NCBI RefSeq assembly: GCF_000513295.1
Contig: NC_023065.1
Location: 2,154,501 to 2,218,500 of the forward strand
Length of the DNA stretch: 64,000 nucleotides
Source: Magnetospirillum gryphiswaldense MSR-1 v2
GTDB taxonomy: Bacteria > Pseudomonadota > Alphaproteobacteria > Rhodospirillales > Magnetospirillaceae
Direction: 5' to 3'
Below the pieces are notes generated by a model that was given only the letters and a program-made list of their open reading frames with translations, made no database searches and was not told the origin of the DNA. Of this stretch, positions 7,454-15,414 are shown piece by piece. Positions within the stretch are counted from its first letter, which is position 1. Every line of letters starts with the position of its first letter. Position numbers and translations under genes: made by a program.

Positions 7454-9048
7454 GCCCGCAATTCCGCCGGGGCGCGGAAGCTGAAATTAGCCGGCGCGGC
7501 GGCGATGGCCTGACGGGCGCGGTCCAGACGGGCGCGCAGATCGTCGGGCAGATGCTCCTCGCCGCCGATGGCGCGGGCGATCTCCACCAGCGACGGCATG
7601 CCCTTCTCACCGCCGGTCACCTTGCCGCCGCCGGCAATGGTGGCGCGCACCAGATCGCGGATCAGGGTGCGTTTGCCATCCAGCACCGCCTTGCGCACGC
7701 CTTCCAGATCGTCGTCGCGGCCCAGATCGGCGAACACCGTCACCCGGTGGTGGGGGTCGATGCCGTGCGGCGACAGATGGCCATAGGCCGACAATTCCAC
7801 GTCGACGCCCTGGGCCACCTGCCCGGCCAAGTCACGCACCAAAGCGCGGTAATCGGCATAGGCGGTCAGGATGGCGGCGATGGTGCCGGCATCGGCAGGA
7901 ACCGAGACATTGACGTCGGTGGACGTGCTCCACGGTTTCATCCGCCCGTCGGGGATGACCCGGGCCTTGGTGCGGGCCATATCGGGGGCGCCTTCACGGA
8001 TGGCGCGAAAGGTTTCCATCTCGGCCCCGGACGAAAAGCCGACGCCGAATTCGATCATCACGCCGCCGATGGTCTCCGTCTCCGGGTCCATCAGGCTGAA
8101 CAGAACGTCGTCCACCGATTGTTCCGACCAGCCGGTGATGCAGGCCAGCATGTCGGCATTGGCGTATTCGCACGATTGCAGAAGCCCTTGCGCCTTGCTG
8201 CGGGCCGGATCCTGGGCGTGCTCGATAAAGGATTCCAGTGAATCGCGGCTGACCAGTTCGACGCCGTTCAAGACGGTGTCACCATTGCCCAGCCGACCGC
8301 CGGCCCCCGGCAAATTAACCCGCGTCCACGGCTCCAGATAGGCCAGCAGACCGGCCACCGCGTCGATATCGGTGCCCTGCACCGGCAGTACCAGACCGAA
8401 TTCCGCCGGCGGCACCTCGTAGAAGCGGAACACCGCCGCCACCACCATGCCGGTCCAGCCCTGCATCCCCTCGACCAGATCCAGATCGTCACCGGCCAGC
8501 AGCCGCGCCCCGCAACCATCGGCCACCACCACCGCTTCCAAGGTGGAGCTGGGACGCATACGCAACGGCCCCATGGCCCCGGTGGCGACGACACCGCCCA
8601 CATAGGCCGAGCCGACGCTGGTCAGATCCACCAGCACCCGGGCATTGCCGCCCACATGTTCGGCCAGGGCGGCGTTGACCTGGGTGAAGGTCAAGCCGGC
8701 ACCGACGATAATGGTACCTTGCTCACGGCGGATGCACAGCTGATGGGTCTTCAAATCCACGGGTGCAGTATGGGCATCGACCAGTTCGGGGGTAAGCGCG
8801 CCCTTAGGCCGGATGGCGATGACGCCGGTGAAACCGCTGATGCCGTCGGCCTGGTAATCGTACGAGCCGATGGCGCTGGTCAGGCCGCCGGTGGGCATGA
8901 CGGCATAGCCCTGCCCCACCGCCTGGGTGACAGCATCGGCCACGTCGCCGGTGACCAGCAACAGGGCTTCCAGCTTCTTGCCGCCGTCATCCACAAGCTG
9001 GGCGCGGCTGAGGCTGGCGAAATCGATGGCGGCGGATTCCATGGTCAT
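7450..9048 (-). CDS. FAD-binding oxidoreductase (GlcD/FAD-linked oxidase type)
   Basis: About 532 residues with a PCMH-type FAD-binding domain in the N-terminal half: PTGGLTSAIGSYDY as the pyrophosphate-binding loop, then TIIVGAGLTFTQVN and GGVVATGAMGPLRM. A C-terminal cap follows. Relatives oxidise lactate, glycolate or other 2-hydroxy acids using FAD; the substrate here is not identifiable. The ATG at 9048 (MTMESAAID) is chosen because the preceding 25 residues of the longest reading are not family-like, but the start is uncertain. No signal peptide seen. It is convergent with the DsrC-like gene and has no terminator before it. Confidence 0.75.
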   Translation of the reverse strand: MTMESAAIDFASLSRAQLVDDGGKKLEALLLVTGDVADAVTQAVGQGYAVMPTGGLTSAIGSYDYQADGISGFTGVIAIRPKGALTPELVDAHTAPVDLKTHQLCIRREQGTIIVGAGLTFTQVNAALAEHVGGNARVLVDLTSVGSAYVGGVVATGAMGPLRMRPSSTLEAVVVADGCGARLLAGDDLDLVEGMQGWTGMVVAAVFRFYEVPPAEFGLVLPVQGTDIDAVAGLLAYLEPWTRVNLPGAGGRLGNGDTVLNGVELVSRDSLESFIEHAQDPARSKAQGLLQSCEYANADMLACITGWSEQSVDDVLFSLMDPETETIGGVMIEFGVGFSSGAEMETFRAIREGAPDMARTKARVIPDGRMKPWSTSTDVNVSVPADAGTIAAILTAYADYRALVRDLAGQVAQGVDVELSAYGHLSPHGIDPHHRVTVFADLGRDDDLEGVRKAVLDGKRTLIRDLVRATIAGGGKVTGGEKGMPSLVEIARAIGGEEHLPDDLRARLDRARQAIAAAPANFSFRAPAELRA

Positions 9049-9169
9049 GATCGCAGGATACAAGCGGCTTTCCGGCAGCGGAGGCGCGGACAATAGCATC
9101 AACATTGCCCTGGAAGAAGCCATTCTATGTCCAGTTTAACGGAGGCGGCCATGCCGGGACCGCACATCA

Positions 9170-10282
9170 CTACCCCAACAGGTGGGATAGCCCGTAAAGG
9201 GCCAGTCCGGCCAAACCGCCGACAAGGGTGCCGTTGACCCGGATGTACTGCAGATCGCCGCCCACCTGGGCCTCCAGCTTGGCCACCAAGGTGGCGCCGT
9301 CCCAGCGTTCCACCACCTGGGCGATGAAATCACCGATCTGATGGCGGCTGGGCACCAAGGCGCGCTCGACCACCCGGATCAGCCGGCGGTCCAACCGGGC
9401 GCGGGCGGCCTGGTCGGCGGCCAGGGCGCGGCCCCAGCCGGCAATGGCCGCACTCAGCCCCGGCAACAGGCGGTCCTCCGCCAGCCAATCGGCCAGGGCT
9501 TTTTCGCCCGCCGCAGTCAGGCGCGCATCCAGGTCGCGATCCTCGCCCAGACGCTGGGTCAGAGTGTGCAGCCAGTGTTCAAACCCTTGCCGCCACGGAT
9601 GGTCGGCGCGGCGCAGATCATCGAGACCGGCGGCCAGGGCGGCACTCAGCTTTTCCGCCAGTTTGCGGTCGACCCAGGCGGGTACCCAGCGGCCCGAACC
9701 ATCGGCGACCTTGGCGACGATGAAGGAATTATCGGCGGCCAGGGCCCCGGCCACGCCATCGAGCAGCCGGTCGAAGGCACGCTGATGGCCGTGTTGGCGC
9801 ATGATCATACGCAAGGCCCGCGCCAGCGACGGCCCCGGCTGGACCAACGCCAACAAGGCGGTACGGCTGTCGGCATCATCGGCCAGACGCAACAGGCGGC
9901 GGGCGAGGACGCGGGCGACTTCCGGCTGCGCCAGCCGGTCGGCCAGCCACGCGGCGGGCGAACCCTGACGCAGCCGCGCCGCCACCAGATCGGGGGCGAG
10001 GAAATTGTCGCGGACGAAATCACCCAAGGCCCGCCCCAGCCGCTTTTGATTGGCCGGGATCAGGCCGGTATGGGGAATGGGCAGGCCGAGCGGGCGCCGG
10101 AACAAGGCGGTGACGGCGAACCAATCGGCGATGCCGCCGGCCAGGGCCGCCTCGGCAAAGGCTTTCAGCGCCGGAATGTGGAAATACCAGGCCACGCCGA
10201 ACAGCACCGCCATGACCAGCAACAAGCCGCCGGCCAGCAAATGCGGCGGGATAAGCTTGGATTTTCCCATCATTGCCGCCAT
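9170..10282 (-). CDS. DUF445 family membrane protein
   Basis: About 370 residues of the DUF445 (YjiN-like) family. An N-terminal hydrophobic helix (HLLAGGLLLVMAVLFGVAWYF) and a C-terminal one (GLAGLALYGLSHLLG) flank a long helical region. The family signature AGGIADWFAVTALFRRPLG lies near residue 50. Function is unknown; members are presumed inner-membrane proteins with a large helical domain. Three in-frame ATGs lie close together; I use 10282 (MAAMMGKSKL). Divergent from the FemAB-like gene with only about 40 bases between. Confidence 0.85.
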   Translation of the reverse strand: MAAMMGKSKLIPPHLLAGGLLLVMAVLFGVAWYFHIPALKAFAEAALAGGIADWFAVTALFRRPLGLPIPHTGLIPANQKRLGRALGDFVRDNFLAPDLVAARLRQGSPAAWLADRLAQPEVARVLARRLLRLADDADSRTALLALVQPGPSLARALRMIMRQHGHQRAFDRLLDGVAGALAADNSFIVAKVADGSGRWVPAWVDRKLAEKLSAALAAGLDDLRRADHPWRQGFEHWLHTLTQRLGEDRDLDARLTAAGEKALADWLAEDRLLPGLSAAIAGWGRALAADQAARARLDRRLIRVVERALVPSRHQIGDFIAQVVERWDGATLVAKLEAQVGGDLQYIRVNGTLVGGLAGLALYGLSHLLG

Positions 10283-10323
10283 GTCATGCTGGAGGGAAAC
10301 CATGAAGCGAGAATTGGGCGAAG

Positions 10324-11478
10324 ATGACCGACACCTTGCAAGCCGAAATCGTCGGGTCCATCCATGCCATCCCCGCCTCCGACTGGAACGCCTGCGCCGG
10401 GGCCGGCAATCCCTTTATCCGCCATGGCTTCCTGGCGGCCTTGGAACAGTCGCGTGCGGTCGCCGGCGAAACCGGCTGGCTGCCCCGTCATGTACTGATA
10501 CGCGACGGGCATGGCGAAATCGTGGCGGTGGCGCCCATGTACGTCAAAAGCCACTCCTATGGCGAATACGTGTTCGATTGGGGCTGGGCGGAAACCTATG
10601 CCAGGGCGGGCGGTCGATACTATCCCAAACTGCAATGCGCCGTGCCCTTCACCCCGGCCACCGGGCCACGCCTGCTGTCGCGCCACGACGACCCGGCCCA
10701 CCGGCTGGCCCTGGCCGAAACCATGGTGCGGCTGGCATCGCAGGCGGGGATGTCGTCGCTGCACATCACCTTTCCCACCGAGGCCGAGGCGGATCTGCTG
10801 GAAAGCGCCGGCTTCATCCGCCGCCTGGGCTGCCAATATCATTGGGAGAACGCCGATTACGGCTGTTTCGATGATTTCCTTGGGCACTTGTCGTCGCGCA
10901 AGCGCAAGCAGGTGCGCAAGGAACGCCAGGCGGTGGCGGCCCAGGGGTTCCATATCACCACCTTGGTCGGGGCCGACATCAAAGCCCGGCACTGGGATGC
11001 CTTCCATCGCTTCTACGAAAACGTCATCGACCGGAAATGGGGATCGGCCTATCTCACCCGCGCCTTCTTCGACCATCTGTCGGGATCGGAAGTGGCCGAC
11101 AAGGTGGTGCTGGTGTGGGTGGAACAAGACGGCCAGCCGGTGGCCGCCGCCTTCAACATGCTGGGCGACGACACCTTGTTCGGGCGCAACTGGGGCTGCG
11201 CCCCCGGGCTTCAGGCGCCCTTCCTGCATTTCGAGGCCTGTTACTACCGCGCCATCGATTTCGCCATCGCCCACAAGATCAAGCGGGTCGAGGCCGGGGC
11301 CCAAGGCGAACATAAGGTGGCGCGCGGCTATCTGCCCAATGCCACCCATTCCGCCCATTGGATCAAGGACGAGGGTTTACGCCGCGCCGTCGAGAAATTC
11401 GTCGCTCATGAACGCGCGCTTTTAGCCGAGGACATGACCGAACAGGCGGAGCTTGGTCCCTACAAACAATCCACTTGA
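10324..11478 (+). CDS. FemAB-like GNAT acyltransferase (peptidogalycan biosynthesis family)
   Basis: 384 residues of the COG3146/DUF482 family, which has two GNAT-like folds related to FemAB aminoacyltransferases. Visible features are the start NPFIRHGFLAALEQS, the basic segment LSSRKRKQVRKERQAV, and the C-terminal block EAGAQGEHKVARGYLP. FemAB proteins attach amino acids to cell-wall precursors; for this family the actual substrate is not established. Soluble, no signal peptide. Followed by a separate receiver-like gene about 100 bases downstream. Confidence 0.85.
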   Translation: MTDTLQAEIVGSIHAIPASDWNACAGAGNPFIRHGFLAALEQSRAVAGETGWLPRHVLIRDGHGEIVAVAPMYVKSHSYGEYVFDWGWAETYARAGGRYYPKLQCAVPFTPATGPRLLSRHDDPAHRLALAETMVRLASQAGMSSLHITFPTEAEADLLESAGFIRRLGCQYHWENADYGCFDDFLGHLSSRKRKQVRKERQAVAAQGFHITTLVGADIKARHWDAFHRFYENVIDRKWGSAYLTRAFFDHLSGSEVADKVVLVWVEQDGQPVAAAFNMLGDDTLFGRNWGCAPGLQAPFLHFEACYYRAIDFAIAHKIKRVEAGAQGEHKVARGYLPNATHSAHWIKDEGLRRAVEKFVAHERALLAEDMTEQAELGPYKQST

Positions 11479-11574
11479 ACCCCTTGTCGGCGAGAGAGAC
11501 AATGACCAAGTGGAAAAGTCGTCTCCCCCAGGGCTGTGACGCCAAGAGGGACACGGAGTACGGGAGTGCTCGCC

Positions 11575-12198
11575 ATGGCCTATGTCATCGCACCGCAAAC
11601 CACCTTCGGGGCCGATTTCAGCCGCTGCCGGCCACTGGTCTTCGACCCTTATCTGACCAACCGGCGCCTGTTGCGCGACATGCTGTCCGGCATGGGCTGT
11701 GAACGGGTGATGGATTGCGGTCGCCTGCGCGACACCATCCTGACCATCGAGACCGAACAACCCAATGTCCTGTTTCTGGACTGGTCCGAGCAGGTGGATG
11801 CCATCGACTTCCTGCATCGCCTGCGCGCACCCGCCAACCAGCATCGGTTCTTGCCGGTGGTGGTGATGACCGCTTATGCCGGCCTCAACCACATCGCCGC
11901 CGCCCGCGACGCCGGCAGTAACGAGTTCATGCTGCGCCCGTGGTCGCAACAGGTTCTCGCCAGCCGCCTGCGCTCCATCGTCGAACATCCGCGTCTTTAC
12001 ATCCAAGGCGGCGGTTTTTTTGGCCCCGATCGCAGGCGCCGCCGACTGGATTTCCAGGACCACGACCGCCGCCGCCACGAAAACTGGCGCAGCGCCGACC
12101 GCCGCGACCCCATAGGCGCCGTGTGGGACGGCCCCGAACGCCGCCAGGGCCACCGTGGTTTCCAGCCGCTTGAACGCCGCGATGCCCCGCGGGTCTGA
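11575..12198 (+). CDS. Receiver-domain protein with basic, Arg-rich tail
   Basis: 207 residues. A CheY-like receiver spans about 15-140, with the phosphoacceptor Asp in NVLFLDWSEQ and the switch Thr in VVVMTAYAG. The conserved switch Lys is replaced by Arg (MLRPWSQ), and the acidic pocket near the N-terminus is weak (VFDPYLTN). The C-terminal 60 residues are rich in Arg, Asp and His with repeats of the form GPDRRRR and GPERRQG. Such tails recur in Rhodospirillales receivers, but I do not know their role. ATG at 11575 is preceded by GGGAG. Confidence 0.78.
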   Translation: MAYVIAPQTTFGADFSRCRPLVFDPYLTNRRLLRDMLSGMGCERVMDCGRLRDTILTIETEQPNVLFLDWSEQVDAIDFLHRLRAPANQHRFLPVVVMTAYAGLNHIAAARDAGSNEFMLRPWSQQVLASRLRSIVEHPRLYIQGGGFFGPDRRRRRLDFQDHDRRRHENWRSADRRDPIGAVWDGPERRQGHRGFQPLERRDAPRV

Positions 12199-12228
12199 CC
12201 GAGCCCGCCGGGTATCGCCTTCCTCCGT

Positions 12229-12264
12229 CCGTGCCGGGATCTGCCGTCATCTCCCCCGGCACGG
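12229..12264. repeat. Inverted repeat between two genes
   Basis: Perfect 10-base arms (12229-12238 and 12255-12264) with a 16-base loop just after the receiver gene ending at 12198. No T-run follows, so it is a possible factor-dependent terminator or mRNA-end hairpin. Confidence 0.4.
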
Positions 12265-12341
12265 CGGAGGAGGGTGAGTTTGCACCGACGTAGAGCGGTG
12301 ATAGGATCGCCACCCATGTGGTGATCGGGGAGCAGGCGAAC

Positions 12342-12833
12342 ATGGCCGACGGGCCAAGTCCAGAACAGCAGGCGGATTATCTGGTCCGTAAGTTGGAACA
12401 AACCATCCGCGACAACCGTACGGTTAAGGGCATGTCGTTCCGCACCTGGCAGGCCATCGCCCGCGAGGAGATCGTCAACACCCTGCGCGCCGCCGAACGC
12501 CGCCACACCCAACACGACCGCACCGTCAACCGGGTCATGCTGATCGGTGCCGCATCCCTGGTCAGCATCGGCTTTTGGGGGGCGGTAGTGGCGGTGGACC
12601 GCACCTTCGGCGGCTGGGCCGCCCTGGTGTCGGTGCTGGCCGGCGCCTGCCTGTTCTTCATCGCCGCCGATTGGGGCATCAAACGGGCCAGCGCCGGCTG
12701 GAGCAAGCGCAAGCGACAGGAACGTCTCGCCAATATCGAGGATCTGGACCGCCGCATCAAACGCATGGAAGAGGCCTTGCGCAAAAAAGAAGGCCGCCTC
12801 AAGGAAAAAATGGAAGAAGTCGGCTTGCTTTAA
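12342..12833 (+). CDS. Hypothetical two-helix membrane protein with C-terminal coiled coil
   Basis: 163 residues, not recognised. A charged N-terminal region (about 1-65) is followed by two hydrophobic segments (about residues 68-88 and 93-115: VMLIGAASLVSIGFWGAVVA and WAALVSVLAGACLFFIAAD). The last 45 residues are a highly charged helix with a heptad look (EDLDRRIKRMEEALRKKEGR). Probably an inner-membrane protein with both ends in the cytoplasm. GGGGAG and AGG lie before the ATG at 12342. Possibly co-transcribed with the receiver gene at 12930. Confidence 0.75.
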   Translation: MADGPSPEQQADYLVRKLEQTIRDNRTVKGMSFRTWQAIAREEIVNTLRAAERRHTQHDRTVNRVMLIGAASLVSIGFWGAVVAVDRTFGGWAALVSVLAGACLFFIAADWGIKRASAGWSKRKRQERLANIEDLDRRIKRMEEALRKKEGRLKEKMEEVGLL

Positions 12834-12929
12834 CCCCGGCACGGCCCCCATGTGCAAACCTGGGCGGGCATGATACGGTGAGTCCTTAAACCTTCCCGTA
12901 GAGAAGGTAACGAGGCTAGGAGGCAAGCC

Positions 12930-13301
12930 ATGGCGCGATCGGTCCTGGTGGTCGACGACGAACCCAATATCGTCCTGTCGCTGGAGTTCCTGTTGAAACA
13001 GGTGGGCTATGACGTGCACGTGGCCCGCGACGGTGACGCCGCCCTGGCCGCCATCGCCGAGCACAAGCCCGGTCTGGTGCTCCTCGACGTGATGATGCCC
13101 AAGCGCGACGGCTATGACGTGTGCCAGACGGTGCGCGCCAATCCCGACTGGGCCGATATCCGCATCATCATGCTGACCGCCAAGGGCCGCGAGGTCGAGC
13201 GCGAAAAGGGCATGGCGCTCGGCGCCGACGAATACGTGACCAAACCGTTTTCCACCCGCGACGTGGTGGAAAAGGTGCGGTCGTTCCTGGGTAATCCCTG
13301 A
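12930..13301 (+). CDS. Single-domain response regulator
   Basis: 123 residues, a complete receiver: acidic pair in LVVDDEPNIV, phosphoacceptor Asp in LVLLDVMMPKRDGYDV, Thr in IIMLTAKG and Lys in EYVTKPFS. No output domain. A strong AGGAGG precedes the ATG. It is the first gene of the run 12930-18135 that ends with a symporter-histidine kinase, so it is the likely phosphoryl acceptor of that kinase (inference from position). Confidence 0.92.
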   Translation: MARSVLVVDDEPNIVLSLEFLLKQVGYDVHVARDGDAALAAIAEHKPGLVLLDVMMPKRDGYDVCQTVRANPDWADIRIIMLTAKGREVEREKGMALGADEYVTKPFSTRDVVEKVRSFLGNP

Positions 13302-13320
13302 TCCGACGAAGGAGGGCACC

Positions 13321-15180
13321 ATGACCGAGCGCAAGCGGGTCACCCTCCTGATCGGCGCCACCGCGCTTTCGGTGCTGCTGGTCGGCCTGGCCTCGCGCAT
13401 GCCGGCACCGGCACCGCTGGTGGCCGGGATCGGAGTGATCCCCCTGGCCCTGCTGTTGATGCTGTGGCGCCGCTGCGCCCCGCAACCGCAGGTCGCCCCG
13501 CCGCCTCACGCCGAGGCACCGCCCCCGCCCACGCGGCGCGAACCGGCTCGGGCCTGGGTCGCCGGCGCGCTGGCCGAACTGCCCGACGCCGCCATCTTGT
13601 GTGAATGGCCCAGCCACCGCATCGCCTGCGCCAACACTGCCGCCGCCGCTCTGTTCGGGCGCTCGGCCCTGCCCATGGGCGGCGACATCGCCATGATCCT
13701 GCCCATGGAACCGCTGTTGCGGGCCTTGGAAGGTCTTGAAGCCGGCGGCCACACCGCCTTCACCTGCGCCAGTGCCGACGGCGCGGCACTTTTGCGGGCC
13801 AGACTGCGCCTTCACGACGGTTTCTACCTGCTGACCCTGACGCCCGAGGACGCCGAACCGACACGAGCCCTGCGAGAACTGAGCCTGCGCCGCGCCTCGG
13901 TGCGTGATCTGCGTCGACCTTTGGCCAATTTGCGGGCGGCGGCGGAAACCATCGCCCTTTATCCCGACATGACCCCGCGGGAACGAACCGCCTTCGACGA
14001 GGTGATCACCGAGGAAAGCGCCGCCCTCTCCCGCGCCGTCGAACGGCTGGAAGCCGACATCGCCACCCAGATCCCCAGCGCCGCCAGCACCGATCTTTAT
14101 TCGCAGGATCTGTTCAACTGTCTGGCCCGACGGCTGACCGCCCATCGCATCCGCCTCAACATGGTGGGCATCCCCCTGTGGCTGCACGGCGACAGCCGTG
14201 GCTTGCTGGATGCGCTGACCGTCCTGGCCCGGCACCTGGCCCAGGCCACCGGCCACAGCGAATTCGATTTCGAGGCCTTGCTGGCCGATCGCCGCGTCTA
14301 TGTGGATTTGGCCTGGAACGGCACCGCCGTGCCGGCGGCCATGGTGGAAGTGTGGCTGGACCTGCCCGCCGGCGATGGCGGCGACAGCGTCCGCGAGTTG
14401 CTCGACCGTCACCAATCCGAACCGTGGAGCCAAAGCGGCGGCGGCCCCTTGTCGGTGTTGCGCATCCCGTTGCCGCCACCGCATCGTCCGCAATTTTCCC
14501 CTAGCGACCGACCGCGCCCGCCGCGCCCCGAGGTGCACGACCTGGATTTGATGCAGCGCCACCTGCACGCGGGCGGCCTGACCAATGAAAAATTGAGCGA
14601 CCTGACCTTCGTCGCCTTCGATTGCGAAACCACCGGCCTGCGCCCCGACCAGGGTGACCGGCTGATCCAGGTGGGCGCCGTCCGCATCGGCCAGGGCCGG
14701 GTATTGTCGGGGGAAAGTTTCGAGCGTCTGATCGATCCCGGCATCCCCATTCCGGCGCAATCCATGGCCTATCACGGCATCAGCAACGACATGGTCAAGG
14801 GCAAACCACCCCTGGCGGTGGTGCTGCCGCAATTCGCCGCCTTCGCCGGCACCTCCGCCCTGGCCGGCCACAACGTCGCCTTCGATCTCAAGTTCCTGCA
14901 TGCCGCCCAAGGCGAAACCGGCATCGCCCTGCGCCAGCCGGTGCTCGACACCATGATCCTGGCGGCGCTGTTGGACCCCGGCTATGACCTGTCGCTGGAA
15001 GCGGTGGCCGGACGGTTGGGGGTGCCGCCCCTGCCCCATCGCTCGGCCCTGTCCGACGCCCTGGTGACGGCGGAAATCCTGGCCCGATTGATCGCGCCTT
15101 TGGAAGCCCGCGGCATCCGCACCCTGGGCCAAGCCTGTCAGGCCAGCCTGGATTGGCTGACCCAGGGGCACCGGTCGTGA
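13321..15180 (+). CDS. Membrane-anchored kinase-like/DEDDh exonuclease fusion
   Basis: 619 residues. Two N-terminal membrane helices (about 8-26 and 33-49), a proline-rich linker, a PAS-like region (about 75-175), then a segment resembling the dimerisation helix of histidine kinases. In that segment the acceptor His is Arg (VRDLRRPLANLRAAAE against the usual HELRTPL). A degenerate ATPase-like region follows. The C-terminus (about 428-600) is a DnaQ-type 3'-5' exonuclease with Asp434 and Glu436 (FDCETTG), HNVAFDLKFL, and His573/Asp579 (HRSALSD), so all DEDDh residues are present. It is encoded between a receiver and a symporter kinase. A second such exonuclease lies at 38329-39708. Confidence 0.85.
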   Translation: MTERKRVTLLIGATALSVLLVGLASRMPAPAPLVAGIGVIPLALLLMLWRRCAPQPQVAPPPHAEAPPPPTRREPARAWVAGALAELPDAAILCEWPSHRIACANTAAAALFGRSALPMGGDIAMILPMEPLLRALEGLEAGGHTAFTCASADGAALLRARLRLHDGFYLLTLTPEDAEPTRALRELSLRRASVRDLRRPLANLRAAAETIALYPDMTPRERTAFDEVITEESAALSRAVERLEADIATQIPSAASTDLYSQDLFNCLARRLTAHRIRLNMVGIPLWLHGDSRGLLDALTVLARHLAQATGHSEFDFEALLADRRVYVDLAWNGTAVPAAMVEVWLDLPAGDGGDSVRELLDRHQSEPWSQSGGGPLSVLRIPLPPPHRPQFSPSDRPRPPRPEVHDLDLMQRHLHAGGLTNEKLSDLTFVAFDCETTGLRPDQGDRLIQVGAVRIGQGRVLSGESFERLIDPGIPIPAQSMAYHGISNDMVKGKPPLAVVLPQFAAFAGTSALAGHNVAFDLKFLHAAQGETGIALRQPVLDTMILAALLDPGYDLSLEAVAGRLGVPPLPHRSALSDALVTAEILARLIAPLEARGIRTLGQACQASLDWLTQGHRS

Positions 15181-15413
15181 GGCCGGGCCCGTCGCCGCGC
15201 CTGCGCCTGACCCGCCCGGCGGGCAAGCGCGAGCGGCTGATCGCCGCCTTCCTGCTGGGGCTGGCGCTGTTCTCGCCGCCGCTCCTGAACGTGGCGTCGC
15301 GCGATTACATGGTCGCCGGCATCCCGTTCCTGGTGCTGTGGCTGTTCGGCGGCTGGCTGGCGCTGATCGTCATCATGGCCCTAGTGGTGGAACGTTCCGG
15401 CGACGGGGACTGA
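15177..15413 (+). CDS. Small two-helix membrane protein next to symporter kinase
   Basis: 78 residues from a GTG whose bases overlap the exonuclease stop (GTGA at 15177-15180), with AGGGG upstream. A basic N-terminus is followed by two hydrophobic helices (about 25-43 and 47-70, including GIPFLVLWLFGGWLALIVIM). It ends one base before the symporter-kinase ATG. In size, topology and position it parallels the DUF4212 small subunit beside the second symporter at 35359, though sequence similarity is not obvious. A symporter accessory subunit is the likely role (inference). Confidence 0.75.
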   Translation: MRPGPSPRLRLTRPAGKRERLIAAFLLGLALFSPPLLNVASRDYMVAGIPFLVLWLFGGWLALIVIMALVVERSGDGD

Positions 15414-15414
15414 C

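Noticed and set aside
13168-15171. 667-residue minus-strand open frame
   Set aside because: Opposite the exonuclease fusion; composition is that of a reverse-frame shadow and lacks any family motif.
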